This document shows, piece by piece, positions 46,242 through 54,655 of a DNA stretch of 64,000 bases. The stretch spans positions 11,996 through 75,995 of the forward strand of contig NZ_JBKHDN010000001.1 of the NCBI RefSeq assembly GCF_046541315.1, given 5' to 3'. The first letter of the stretch is position 1. Every line of letters starts with the position of its first letter. The notes under the pieces were generated by a model, which was not told the DNA's origin, did no database searches, and worked only from the letters and a program-made list of their open reading frames with translations. This stretch comes from Lamprobacter sp046541315. GTDB lineage: Bacteria; Pseudomonadota; Gammaproteobacteria; Chromatiales; Chromatiaceae. Both the position numbers and the translations under genes were made by a program.

Positions 46242-47276
46242 TCACCGATCCCGTGGCCGACAGCCCCGCCCCGATGGACGGGGCTTTTTTATGCGCCGGG
46301 CACGCTCGATCGCCGCGGTATCCCGCAACGAGCCGGTGTAGATCTTGCGGCCCGCCAACGGGCGGCGACGAAAGCGCCGATAGCTCCACAGATACTGCTC
46401 CGGGCAGACCGCGATACATTGCTCGATGCCGCGATTCAACGCCGCCGCGGCGGTCACATCATCGTCGCTGTCGATGCCCTCCGGCGCCGGCAGGCAATGG
46501 ATGCGAAAGCCCCGCGCACGCGGCAAGCGCTCGGCGAACATGAAGATGACCGGCGCGCCACTGCGGCGCGCCAAGCGGTTGACCAGCAGCATCGTAGAGG
46601 CGGGCACCCCGAACAAGGGCGCAAACACCGCGCCCTTGTCCTCGCGCGGCTCTTGATCCGGCAGGATGCCGACGAACTCACCGCGCTCGAGCGCGCCGAG
46701 CAAGACGCGAATGCCCCGCGCGGTAATCGGCGCCAGTGTCGCCCCCGCGCGCTTTCTGGCCTCGACGATCAGCTCGTCGAGCACGCGCTGGGGCTTATAG
46801 AAGATCGCCGTCGGCCCGCGCGTTGAAAGATAGAGCCCGGCCAGCTCCCAGGCGCCGAGATGCGGCGAGAGGACGATCAATCCCCGGTCAGGCGCGCGCT
46901 CGAGCAGCTCGATGCCGCGCACCTCGCGAATCAGCGACAATGCCTTTGCCGGCGGTTGCAGCCACAGCGGCGCGGTCTCGAACAGGGTCCGACCGAGTTG
47001 CCGCAGGCTGCGATCGCGCAGCCGCACCAATGCCGAGGCCGGCATCTCGGGCGCATACAGGGTGAGATTGATCAGCGCATTGCGGCGCTGACGATTCGGG
47101 ATCAGCGCGATCAAGGCGCCGACGGCCGCACCGGCTCGATGCAGGATCGGCATCGGCACCCTGGCCAACAGCCTGACCAGGACCCGCGCCGCGCGCTCGC
47201 GCCAGCTCAGGCGAGTCGCGGTTGCGGAGGAGATCCTGGCCGGGCCCGAACGGCCGGTTCGCTGGCGTGCGTTCAC
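46242..47276 (-). CDS. Lipid A late acyltransferase (LpxL/HtrB-like)
   Basis: A 344-residue inner-membrane acyltransferase of the LpxL/LpxM family that adds a secondary acyl chain to lipid A precursors. The catalytic HX4E motif is PHLGAWELAGLYL (H..E). GILPDQEPREDKGAVFAPLFG and the C-terminal EQYLWSYRRFRRRP are characteristic. The start is GTG at 47276 with no clear ribosome site, so the basic N-terminal 25 residues are uncertain. The C-terminal end is coded by DNA that also forms the soxYZ terminator. I cannot say whether it is LpxL or LpxM. Confidence 0.88.
   Translation of the reverse strand: MNARQRTGRSGPARISSATATRLSWRERAARVLVRLLARVPMPILHRAGAAVGALIALIPNRQRRNALINLTLYAPEMPASALVRLRDRSLRQLGRTLFETAPLWLQPPAKALSLIREVRGIELLERAPDRGLIVLSPHLGAWELAGLYLSTRGPTAIFYKPQRVLDELIVEARKRAGATLAPITARGIRVLLGALERGEFVGILPDQEPREDKGAVFAPLFGVPASTMLLVNRLARRSGAPVIFMFAERLPRARGFRIHCLPAPEGIDSDDDVTAAAALNRGIEQCIAVCPEQYLWSYRRFRRRPLAGRKIYTGSLRDTAAIERARRIKKPRPSGRGCRPRDR
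46262..46290 (+). terminator. Terminator of soxYZ
   Basis: AGCCCCG (46262-46268), loop, CGGGGCT (46279-46285), then a run of six T residues to 46290. The hairpin lies inside the 3' coding end of the convergent acyltransferase gene. Confidence 0.88.
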
Positions 47277-47364
47277 GGTCTAATCGGTCAACCCGAACAA
47301 TAACCTGGCAAGAGGCGCCGGCGCCGGCCGTGCATAACGATCAACCACCCTCGGGAGCATCCTC

Positions 47365-47793
47365 ATGAGCGAGCGCTTACCCACGCCACTGACGCCGGAA
47401 CAGGCGCATCGACTGATCCAGGACGATCCCCAGGCCCTGCTGGTCGATATCCGCTCGACCATGGAGTTTCTCTTCGTCGGGCACCCAAGCGGCGCCGTCC
47501 ATGTGCCCTGGATCGATGAACCGGACTGGACCGTCAACCCGCAGTTCCTCACCGAGATCCGCAAGCGCTTGCTCGGCGGCGCCGTCTGCACGGCGGAGGA
47601 TGCCTGCGCGCCGGTCGTGCTGATCTGCCGCAGCGGCAAACGCTCGCTCGAGGCCGGCAAGGCGCTGCTCGAGGCCGGCCTGCCCCATGTCTTTCACGTC
47701 GACGAAGGCTTCGAGGGCGAACTCGACGAGCAGCACCACCGCTCGACCCGTGGCGGCTGGCGGTTTCGCGGCCTGCCCTGGGAACAATGCTAG
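47365..47793 (+). CDS. Rhodanese-like domain protein
   Basis: A 142-residue single-domain sulfurtransferase-like protein. The active loop is VLICRSGKRSLEAGKAL with Cys followed by RSGKRS, as in active rhodaneses. VDIRSTMEFLFVGHPSGAVHVPW is the conserved first half. No signal peptide appears, so it acts in the cytoplasm. It is convergent with iscR and close to cysE, suggesting sulfur trafficking, although function is not tied to a partner here. Confidence 0.9.
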   Translation: MSERLPTPLTPEQAHRLIQDDPQALLVDIRSTMEFLFVGHPSGAVHVPWIDEPDWTVNPQFLTEIRKRLLGGAVCTAEDACAPVVLICRSGKRSLEAGKALLEAGLPHVFHVDEGFEGELDEQHHRSTRGGWRFRGLPWEQC

Positions 47794-47823
47794 GAAAGCG
47801 CCAGCAGACACGCCGCGCCGCCC

Positions 47824-48333
47824 TCAGGCATTGGCTTGCCCGCTGGGGCGCACCGGGTCGAGGCGAACCTTGGTGCCCTCGACGCGAGTTGCCTCCAGCG
47901 GCCGCGTCGCGCTGCGGCCAGAGGCTGCCTCGGTGCCGCGCTCGACGAGATCGCGCAAGCTGATGTTGTTGAGATAGCGGTAGATGCGATCGCTCAGATC
48001 CATCCACAGATCATGGGTCAGGCAGGGACCGTCCGCCTTGCAGTTGCGCTCGCCGCCGCAGCGGGTGGTATCGACATTCTCATCGACGGCGGTGATCACC
48101 TCGGCGATGAAGATCGCGCCCGCCTCGCGCGCCAAGTGGTAGCCGCCCCCGGGGCCACGCACACTGAGCACGAGCCCGCGCTTGCGCAGCTTGGCGAACA
48201 GCTGCTCCAGGTAGGACAGGGAGATGCCCTGGCGCTGCGCGATATCGGCCAGCGCAATCGGACCTTCGCCTTGATGGATCGCAAGATCCAACACCGCGGT
48301 CACCGCATAGCGCCCTTTCGTTGTCAGTCTCAC
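47824..48333 (-). CDS. iscR: Rrf2 family [2Fe-2S] regulator IscR
   Basis: A 169-residue regulator of iron-sulfur cluster genes. The winged helix is MRLTTKGRYAVTAVLDLA followed by ISLSYLEQLFAKLRKRGLV and VRGPGGGYHLA. Cluster ligands fall at Cys92, Cys98, Cys104 and His107 (TRCGGERNCKADGPCLTHDLW), the E. coli numbering. The GTG at 48333 is the start: GAGGAG stands 8 bases before it, while the GTG three codons upstream has only one base of spacing. The iscSUA genes do not follow; the next gene is a convergent rhodanese. Confidence 0.95.
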   Translation of the reverse strand: MRLTTKGRYAVTAVLDLAIHQGEGPIALADIAQRQGISLSYLEQLFAKLRKRGLVLSVRGPGGGYHLAREAGAIFIAEVITAVDENVDTTRCGGERNCKADGPCLTHDLWMDLSDRIYRYLNNISLRDLVERGTEAASGRSATRPLEATRVEGTKVRLDPVRPSGQANA

Positions 48334-48394
48334 CGTGCCCACTCCTCGCTGATAGCCTGGTCTGACGACATCCTATGATAACCGACCAAATCCA

Positions 48395-49171
48395 TCAATT
48401 TTGCTCGGTCTCCGAACTGACGGCGGCCGGGTCGAGCACGCAATCGTCGAGGTCGTCGAGATGCGCGAAGTGGCGGGTGATGCCCTGCTCCTCGAGCGCC
48501 CGCGACATGGCCTCCAGGCGTCGATCCAGGATATGGATATGATCGAGCATCCGATTCACCGCGTTGGCGACCGGATCGGGCGCGTCACGGGTGGCGCCAT
48601 AGGCATCGAAGCCCATGCGCTTGGCGGTATCCGCGCGCCGGCGCGCGGTCGCGTCGCCCGCGTGCTCGATCACCCGCCCCGGCACGCCGACCACGGTGCC
48701 ACCGGCGGGCACCGACTTCAACACCACCGCATTCGAGCCGATGCGCGCGCCATCGCCGACCTGGATCGGTCCCAAGACCTTGGCCCCGGCCCCCACCACC
48801 ACATCGCGCCCCAGGGTGGGATGGCGCTTCCCCTTTTGCCAACTGGTTCCGCCGAGCGTGACGCCGTGGTAGAGCGTGCAGTCATCGCCGACCACGGCGG
48901 TCTCGCCGATCACCACGCCCATGCCGTGGTCGATGAAGAAACGCCGGCCGAGCCGCGCGCCCGGATGGATCTCGATCCCGGTCAACAGCCGCGCCAGGTT
49001 CGACAGCATCCGCGCCAGCCATTTGAAGCCACGGCCCCAGAGCGCGTGCGCCACCCGGTGCATCATCACCGCGTGCAGCCCGGGATAGGCGGTCAGGATC
49101 TCGAACGCGTTGCGCGCGGCCGGATCGCGCTCGAACACGCAGTCAATCTCGTCCCGTAGGCGCTTGAACAT
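48395..49171 (-). CDS. cysE: Serine O-acetyltransferase
   Basis: A 258-residue enzyme forming O-acetylserine, the carbon acceptor of cysteine synthesis. The left-handed beta-helix hexapeptides are clear (IHPGARLGRRFFIDHGMGVV, GDDCTLYHGVTLGGTSWQKG, HPTLGRDVVVGAGAKVLGPI). The catalytic His lies in DHGMG. It ends with a charged tail. AGGAGA stands 7 bases before the ATG. It belongs to the trmJ-cysE-iscR run, linking cysteine supply with cluster regulation. Confidence 0.96.
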   Translation of the reverse strand: MFKRLRDEIDCVFERDPAARNAFEILTAYPGLHAVMMHRVAHALWGRGFKWLARMLSNLARLLTGIEIHPGARLGRRFFIDHGMGVVIGETAVVGDDCTLYHGVTLGGTSWQKGKRHPTLGRDVVVGAGAKVLGPIQVGDGARIGSNAVVLKSVPAGGTVVGVPGRVIEHAGDATARRRADTAKRMGFDAYGATRDAPDPVANAVNRMLDHIHILDRRLEAMSRALEEQGITRHFAHLDDLDDCVLDPAAVSSETEQN

Positions 49172-49210
49172 CAGGCCATCTCCTGAAAAGGATCGGTCGC
49201 TTGCCGGCTC

Positions 49211-50080
49211 TCAGCGGCGAAACCGATCCGGGTGTTTCCGACCCTCGGCGGCGGACAGGAAGCCGCGCAGGATATTCAGCTCGGTGCGATCCGGGCGCGC
49301 GCGATTGAAGAGCCGCCGCAACCGTCGACGCAAGGTGCTCGACTGGGCCGGGTCGGCGAATCCGATCCGCGTCATGGTCCGCTCCAGATGCGCATAGAAG
49401 CCGGCCATCTCGTCGGCGGTCGCGAGGTCGTCGCGCGGCACGCCCGCCAGGGACGCGTCTGCCGTTGGCGCCGCCGCCGATTCCCCTGCCGGCGCCGCCG
49501 CGCTAGCCGGCCCGCGCAGCGCCACGCGCCGCAACTCATAGGCGAAGACCTGCGCGGCGGCGGCGATATTCAGCGAACTGTAATCCGGATTGGCCGGTAT
49601 CCGCGTCAAGAAATGACAATGAGACAGCTCGTCGTTGGTCAGGCCCGAGCGCTCGCGTCCCAACAGCAGGGCCACCTCGGCCCGCGCGGCATCGTCCAGC
49701 AGGCGCTCGGCGCAACCGGCCGGATCGACCTCGGGCCACGCCAGGGAGCGCGCGCGCGCGCTCGAGCCGATCACCAAGCGGCAGCCGGCCAGCGCCTCGT
49801 CGAGCGACGCACAAACACGCGCGCGCGCCAGCAGATCATCGGCACCGGCCGCGCGCGCCAGCGCCTCGGCAGCGAGCGCCTGCTGCGGGCGCACCAAGCA
49901 TAATTGGCTCAGCCCCATGGTCTTCATCGCCCGCGCCACCGCGCCGACGTTGGCGCTGAGGCTGGTTTCGATCAGCACGAAGCGCACGCGCCCGAGCCGG
50001 GCCAAATCAGGCGGCTGGTCAGGCGGCTGGTCACACTGCTGGCCAGGCCGCTGGGTGGAAAGGGGATCGCTTGCATCCAT
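49211..50080 (-). CDS. trmJ: tRNA (cytidine/uridine-2'-O)-methyltransferase TrmJ
   Basis: A 289-residue SPOUT-class methyltransferase that modifies position 32 of tRNAs. The N-terminal motif is VRFVLIETSLSANVGAVARA; knot motifs follow as ALLLGRERSGLTNDEL and RIPANPDYSSLNIAAAAQVF. The C-terminal helical extension has a low-complexity Ala/Pro-rich insert (about 195-220). It starts at ATG 50080 (MDASDPL); a GTG one codon earlier is possible. The Gln/Pro-rich N-terminal 25 residues are extra relative to E. coli. It is divergent from suhB. Confidence 0.94.
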   Translation of the reverse strand: MDASDPLSTQRPGQQCDQPPDQPPDLARLGRVRFVLIETSLSANVGAVARAMKTMGLSQLCLVRPQQALAAEALARAAGADDLLARARVCASLDEALAGCRLVIGSSARARSLAWPEVDPAGCAERLLDDAARAEVALLLGRERSGLTNDELSHCHFLTRIPANPDYSSLNIAAAAQVFAYELRRVALRGPASAAAPAGESAAAPTADASLAGVPRDDLATADEMAGFYAHLERTMTRIGFADPAQSSTLRRRLRRLFNRARPDRTELNILRGFLSAAEGRKHPDRFRR

Positions 50081-50153
50081 CACATCAGTTCTTCAGACTC
50101 TTTCGCTCTTGTCAATCTACTCTCCAAGGCGCAGCTAGGGTATCGTTAGCATC

Positions 50154-50963
50154 ATGGATGCCATGTTAAATATTGCTGTACGCGCCGCCCGCCAGGCCGG
50201 GCGCATCGCCGTCCGCTCCTACGAGCGCGGCGGCGATCTGCGGGTCAACGAGAAAGGCCGTAACGACTTCGTCAGCGAGGTCGATCGCGCCTGCGAGGCG
50301 GCGATCGTCGGCGAGCTGCGCGGCAAGTTCCCCAATCACGCCATCCTCGCCGAGGAGAGCGGCGGCAGCAAGGGCCGTGACGGCAGTGACGAGTTCCAGT
50401 GGATCATCGACCCGCTCGATGGCACCACCAATTATCTGCACGGCTTCCCGCAATGGTCGATCTCGATCGGCCTGCGCTACCGGGGGCTGATGGAGCAGGC
50501 CGTCGTCTACGATCCATTGCGCGAGGAGTTGTTCACCGCCAGTCGCGGCCGCGGCGCCATGCTCAACGACCGGCGTCTCCGCGTCAGCGACCGGCGCGGC
50601 CTCGAGGGCGCGCTGATCGGCACCGGCATCCCGTTCCGCGATCAGTCGCACCTGACCGCCTATCTCAGTATGCTCGCGGCGATGGTCCGCGACACCGCCG
50701 GCATCCGGCGGCCCGGCTCGGCGGCACTGGATTTCGCCTATGTCGCCGCCGGGCGCCTCGATGGCTTCTGGGAACTCGGGCTTTCGCCCTGGGACTTCGC
50801 CGCCGGCGCGCTCTTGGTCGCCGAGGCCGGCGGCACGGTCACCGATCTCGCTGGCGGCGACCGCTTCTTCGAGACCTGCAACCTGGTCGCCGGCGGTCTC
50901 AAGGTCCACCGCGCCATGATCGAGCGTCTCAAGCCCTTTCGTGCTGGCGACCTCGCGGCCTAA
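50154..50963 (+). CDS. suhB: Inositol-1-monophosphatase family protein SuhB
   Basis: A 269-residue Mg2+-dependent phosphatase. In E. coli SuhB also acts in rRNA antitermination complexes. Metal sites: LAEESGG and IIDPLDGTTNYLHGFPQW; the third is LSPWDFAAGALLVAEAGG. RRPGSAALDFAYVAAGRLDGF is also conserved. The ATG at 50154 gives the usual start. trmJ and suhB diverge, a typical gammaproteobacterial arrangement. Confidence 0.95.
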   Translation: MDAMLNIAVRAARQAGRIAVRSYERGGDLRVNEKGRNDFVSEVDRACEAAIVGELRGKFPNHAILAEESGGSKGRDGSDEFQWIIDPLDGTTNYLHGFPQWSISIGLRYRGLMEQAVVYDPLREELFTASRGRGAMLNDRRLRVSDRRGLEGALIGTGIPFRDQSHLTAYLSMLAAMVRDTAGIRRPGSAALDFAYVAAGRLDGFWELGLSPWDFAAGALLVAEAGGTVTDLAGGDRFFETCNLVAGGLKVHRAMIERLKPFRAGDLAA

Positions 50964-51103
50964 CAAGGCACGGATCCGGCCTCGAGCGCTCCACCCGTGT
51001 CTCGCTCCTCGCGCCACCACCGCGGGCCCTGCACGCCTGATGACGCGCCGGCAGATCCCATCATCGACCCCGCAAGACCCCTGAAGCGTTGGAGCAGTCG
51101 AGC

Positions 51104-51940
51104 ATGAAGGTTGCGGTTTTCTCGGATATACAGGCCGTGCTGCCGGCACTCGAAGCGGTCATCGAGCATATCCAGGCCTGGCGGCCGGACATGGTGGTGA
51201 TGGCCGGCGACCTGGTCAACCGCGGCCCTGACAGTGGCGGCTGTCTGGCCCTGTTCGATCGGATGCGCCGCGAGCAGGGCTGGCTGCCGGTCAACGGCAA
51301 TCACGAGATCTGGGTGCTCAGCTGTCACGCCGGACCACCCGCCCACGAGGGCGAGCGGGAGATCCGCCGCTTCACCGACTGGGCATGGCGGCAGGTCGCC
51401 GATCAAGCCGAGCGACTGCGCGGCTGGCCGGATCACCTCTGCCTGCACCCACCGCAAGCCGATGCTTGGCTGCACGTGACCCATGGCTCCATGGCCGGCA
51501 ACCGTGACGGTATCACCGACAAGACCACCGACGAATCCCTGATCGGCAAGCTCCCCGAAGGTGTCGCGCTCTTCGTTGCCGGGCATACCCATCGGACCCA
51601 TCAGCGCCATACCCAGGGCATGGATGTGGTCAATGTCGGCTCGGCCGGCTCACCGTTCGACGGTGACGTGCGCGGCAGCTACGGCCGCTTCACCTGGCGC
51701 GGCGGCAGCTGGCATACCGAGTTGGTGCGCTTCGATTACGATCGCGACCGCGCGGCTCGCGATTTCGAGGCCTCCGGCTTCCTCGACGAGGGCGGCCCCC
51801 TCGCCCGCCTGGTCTACCTCGAATGGCAGCGCGCCCAGCTGCTGATCGGCGGCTGGCGCGAGCGCTGGCAAGCGGCGGTCTTGCGCGGCGAACTCTCGCT
51901 GGAGGCCTCCGTGTCGCGCTATCTGCGCGAATGCGGCTGA
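51104..51940 (+). CDS. Calcineurin-like metallophosphoesterase with an altered first motif
   Basis: A 278-residue protein starting MKVAVFSDIQAVLPALEAVI. The later metallophosphoesterase motifs are intact: VVMAGDLVNRGPDS, NGNHEIW and VAGHTHRTHQRHTQG. In the first motif the family usually has Asp-x-His (SDIHGN); here it is SDIQ (CAG codon at 51131), so one metal-site histidine is replaced. The C-terminal third (about 190-278) is extra. TTG at 51089 is a possible earlier start. Substrate unknown; phosphodiesterases and protein phosphatases share this fold. Confidence 0.88.
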   Translation: MKVAVFSDIQAVLPALEAVIEHIQAWRPDMVVMAGDLVNRGPDSGGCLALFDRMRREQGWLPVNGNHEIWVLSCHAGPPAHEGEREIRRFTDWAWRQVADQAERLRGWPDHLCLHPPQADAWLHVTHGSMAGNRDGITDKTTDESLIGKLPEGVALFVAGHTHRTHQRHTQGMDVVNVGSAGSPFDGDVRGSYGRFTWRGGSWHTELVRFDYDRDRAARDFEASGFLDEGGPLARLVYLEWQRAQLLIGGWRERWQAAVLRGELSLEASVSRYLRECG

Positions 51941-52034
51941 ACAACCGCGCCTGCGCCATCCCCCGCCATTCCCCGGGCCGTCAGCCCGTTCGCCTCGCGC
52001 CCGCGAGCCGCGAAGGCCTGAGGCGACACTCAGT

Positions 52035-52081
52035 GATTTCCCTGACTGGGGATTTCCCTGATTCGGGATTTCCCTTATACT
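52035..52081 (+). promoter_or_regulatory. Three 16-bp-spaced direct repeats and a -10 box upstream of rlpA
   Basis: GATTTCCCT occurs at 52035, 52051 and 52067, exactly 16 bases apart; the first two are followed by GA. The third runs into TATACT (52076-52081), a good -10 box, with a start expected near 52088, 30 bases before rlpA. The -35 position (TTTCCC) is poor, as expected for an activated promoter. The regulator is unknown. Confidence 0.6.
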
Positions 52082-52117
52082 GCTGTCATCGTTCCGTCAA
52101 CGGATCAGGATTCAACG

Positions 52118-52513
52118 ATGACAAACCAACACCATCTCCTGCTCATCGGCACCGCCCTTCTGCTTGGCGTCTCCACCTCCGCGCTGGCGGCAGAGCCGGG
52201 CCAGGTTCTCAGCGGCATCGCCTCTTACTACCACGACAGCCTCCATGGTCGGAAGACCGCCAGCGGCAAGGTCTACAACAAACATGCGCTCAGCGCCGCC
52301 CATAAGACGCTGCCACTCGGGACCCGCGTCCGCGTCACCGACGCCAACAGCGGACGCAGCGTCGATCTCGAGGTCAACGACCGCGGCCCCTTCATCAAGG
52401 GTCGCATCATCGACCTCTCGCGCCGTGCCGCGACCGAACTCGGCATGATCAAGAAGGGCGTGGCCAATGTCCGGGTCGAAATCCTCAGCCTGCCAGGTCA
52501 ACGCGGCGCCTGA
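52118..52513 (+). CDS. RlpA-like exported protein (double-psi beta-barrel)
   Basis: A 131-residue secreted protein with a signal peptide (LLIGTALLLGVSTSALAAEP). The mature part is a single double-psi barrel: GIASYYHDSLHGRKTASGK, AAHKTLPLGTRVRVTD, LEVNDRGPFIKGRIIDLSRR, AATELGMIKKGVANVRVEIL. The Asp of NDRGPF matches the catalytic Asp of RlpA lytic transglycosylases. It lacks the SPOR domain and the lipobox of full RlpA. A role in peptidoglycan turnover is inferred. Confidence 0.9.
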   Translation: MTNQHHLLLIGTALLLGVSTSALAAEPGQVLSGIASYYHDSLHGRKTASGKVYNKHALSAAHKTLPLGTRVRVTDANSGRSVDLEVNDRGPFIKGRIIDLSRRAATELGMIKKGVANVRVEILSLPGQRGA

Positions 52514-52528
52514 CCGATCGCCGGCCTC

Positions 52529-52550
52529 GGTGCCCGCCGCGGCGGGCACC
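52529..52550 (+). terminator. Perfect GC-rich palindrome after the RlpA-like gene
   Basis: GGTGCCCGCCG (52529-52539) and CGGCGGGCACC (52540-52550) form a 22-bp perfect palindrome 15 bases after the stop. No T run. Probably a U-less terminator or 3'-end hairpin. Confidence 0.5.
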
Positions 52551-52687
52551 CGCGTTGCGCTTTCCCATCGCGGCGCACCCAGGCCATCGGCCATAGTCTC
52601 CTCTTCTCGCGCGATTTGGATAAGGACCCGGTTGGCCCGACATCCAAAGCGTTCCGTTTCAAAGCCTCTCTCAAGGAGACCCTATCC

Positions 52688-53257
52688 ATGCGCAAGATGA
52701 CACGACTCTCGGTCACGACCCTCCTCCTGGCAACGCCCGTCCTGGGTTTCGCCGAGACCACCGCCGGCGCCAACGAGGAAGCCCGCGCCCTGATCCAGCA
52801 GTTCGCGGAGAGCTTGCAGTCGGAGCTGGTCAGCGCCATGAAGGAAGGCGGTCCGATCAAGGCCATCGAGGTCTGTCAGGACAAGGCCCCGGCGATCGCC
52901 GACAACCTCTCGCAGACCTCGGCGTGGGAGATCGGCCGCACCAGCCTGAAGACGCGCAACCCCGAGAATGCGCCCGACGCCTGGGAAACGCGTATCCTCA
53001 AGCAGTTCGAGTCCCTCAAGACCGCCGGCAACGACGTCGCCGAGATGAGCTATGCCGAAGTCCTCGAGAGCGATGGGCAAAAGGTGTATCGCTACATGAA
53101 GCCGATCCCGACCCAAGAGATCTGCCTGACCTGCCATGGCAGCGACATCGATCCGGAGCTGGCGCAGGCCATCGACGAGGCCTATCCCGAGGATCAGGCC
53201 CGCGGCTACTCGGCCGGCGACATCCGCGGCGCCTTCACCTTGACCAAGCCGCTGTAA
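52688..53257 (+). CDS. Exported c-type haem protein with Tll0287-like (DUF3365) domain
   Basis: A 189-residue periplasmic protein. Signal peptide MRKMTRLSVTTLLLATPVLG followed by FAETT. The body has the Tll0287-like sensor fold: AIEVCQDKAPAIADNLSQ, the basic TSLKTRNPENAPDAWE, and the haem site ICLTCHG (CxxCH at about 146-150), then GYSAGDIRGAFTLTKPL. AAGGAG stands 8 bases before the ATG. Such proteins bind one c-type haem and are thought to sense redox or gas ligands. The next gene encodes an FAD oxidase. Confidence 0.92.
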   Translation: MRKMTRLSVTTLLLATPVLGFAETTAGANEEARALIQQFAESLQSELVSAMKEGGPIKAIEVCQDKAPAIADNLSQTSAWEIGRTSLKTRNPENAPDAWETRILKQFESLKTAGNDVAEMSYAEVLESDGQKVYRYMKPIPTQEICLTCHGSDIDPELAQAIDEAYPEDQARGYSAGDIRGAFTLTKPL

Positions 53258-53300
53258 GAGCCGACGCCGTCACCGCATGACGCGGGCCTGACGACGACAA

Positions 53301-53325
53301 CCGCGCCCATCGCCGATGGGCGCGG
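53301..53325 (+). terminator. Perfect 11-bp hairpin after the haem protein gene
   Basis: CCGCGCCCATC (53301-53311), loop GCC, GATGGGCGCGG (53315-53325), 44 bases after the stop. No T run. Same kind as the hairpins after rpoH and the RlpA-like gene. Confidence 0.5.
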
Positions 53326-53396
53326 CTCCCAAGAACCGCGCCGGGTCGCGTAAGATGAGCGGCTGACTCGCACAGCTTCACAGGGAGCCCTCATCC

Positions 53397-54626
53397 ATGG
53401 CCGACCATCCCCATATCGTCATCGGCGGCGGCATCAGCGGACTCAGCGCCGCGCATTACGCACTGCAGGCCGGGATCGACACCCGCCTGCTCGAAGCCAG
53501 CGACCGTCCGGGCGGTTGCATCCACAGCAGCCGCTTCCAAGCGCTCGACGGCTTCTGGGTCGAGGCCGGCGGCCACACCTGTTTCAACAGTTACGGCAAC
53601 CTCCTCGCCATCATGGAGCAGCTCGACCTGCTGCGGCTGACCACGGCGAAGGAAAAGCGCAGCTACAAGCTCTGGGTCGACGGCAAGCGGCGCGGCATCC
53701 TCTCGGCATTGCATCCGTTCGAGCTGCTGATCTCCCTGCCCGGACTGTTTCGGATCGAGAAGACCGGCAAGACGGTGGCCGAATACTACAGCCAAGTCAT
53801 GGGCCGCAAGAATTATCGGGAATTGCTCAGCCCGGCGCTGCGCTCCGTGGTCTGCCAGGACGCCGATGACTTCCCCGCCGAGGCGATGTTTCGCAAGAAG
53901 CCGCGCCGCAAGGATGTGCTGCGCGCCTTCACCATGCCCGGCGGCCTCGCCGACATCCCGCAGGCGATCGCCGCGCAGCCGGGCTTCAACGCCCAATTCG
54001 GCGCCCAGGTCACGCGCATCGTCGCCCAGGGCGAGGGCTTCGCGCTCGAACTCCAGGACGGCACCCATCACTCCTGCGAGCGGCTGACCCTGGCCGTGCC
54101 GCCGCCGGTCGCCCACAAGCTGCTCGGCGAGGTGGCGCCAGCGGCGGCGAGCGCGATCGAGGACATCGGCGTCGCCGAGATCGACACCCTGGTGCTGGCC
54201 TTCGAGCGTGCCCGTCTCGGCATCGATGAGATCGCCGGCCTGATCAGCGTCGATGGCGCCTTCCTCTCCGCGGTCTCGCGCGATTTCCTGCCGGACGATC
54301 GCTATCGCGGCTTCGCCTTCCACTTCCCCGGCGCCACCCTCAGCGAGGCCGAGCGCGAGCAGGCCGCCTGCCAGGCCATCGATGCCCGCGTCGCCGACAT
54401 CAGCGCCAAGGCCCATGTCCGCAACCAGTTGCCGGCCCTGCGCGCCGATCACATGCAGCGCGTCCAGGCGCTGGACGCGGCCCTCGCGGGCGGACGGATC
54501 GCGGTCACCGGCAATTGGTTCCTCGGCGTCTCGATCGAGGACTGCGTGACCCGCACCCGCGCCGAGCATGCCCGACTCTTCGGCGGCGCCCAGGGCAGCG
54601 AGGACGGTGCTCGCGGTCACCACTGA
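53397..54626 (+). CDS. FAD-dependent amine oxidase / protoporphyrinogen oxidase-like protein
   Basis: A 409-residue flavoprotein. The dinucleotide site is IVIGGGISGLSAAHYALQAG, followed by the Glu/Arg contact LLEASDRPGGCIHS and WVEAGGHTCFNSYG. The C-terminal FAD-contact block is IAVTGNWFLGVSIEDCVTR. The arrangement fits the NAD(P)-binding Rossmann/amine oxidase superfamily that includes HemY-type protoporphyrinogen oxidases and phytoene desaturases. I cannot assign the substrate. It may be co-transcribed with the next gene, which starts 30 bases downstream. Confidence 0.88.
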   Translation: MADHPHIVIGGGISGLSAAHYALQAGIDTRLLEASDRPGGCIHSSRFQALDGFWVEAGGHTCFNSYGNLLAIMEQLDLLRLTTAKEKRSYKLWVDGKRRGILSALHPFELLISLPGLFRIEKTGKTVAEYYSQVMGRKNYRELLSPALRSVVCQDADDFPAEAMFRKKPRRKDVLRAFTMPGGLADIPQAIAAQPGFNAQFGAQVTRIVAQGEGFALELQDGTHHSCERLTLAVPPPVAHKLLGEVAPAAASAIEDIGVAEIDTLVLAFERARLGIDEIAGLISVDGAFLSAVSRDFLPDDRYRGFAFHFPGATLSEAEREQAACQAIDARVADISAKAHVRNQLPALRADHMQRVQALDAALAGGRIAVTGNWFLGVSIEDCVTRTRAEHARLFGGAQGSEDGARGHH

Positions 54627-54655
54627 CCGCAAGCGCCGGGAGAGCCGCCCGCGCC

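Noticed and set aside
50092..50120. TTGACA on the minus strand upstream of trmJ
   Set aside because: The 17-base partner position reads AGAACT, a poor -10 box, and the start would nearly coincide with the start codon.
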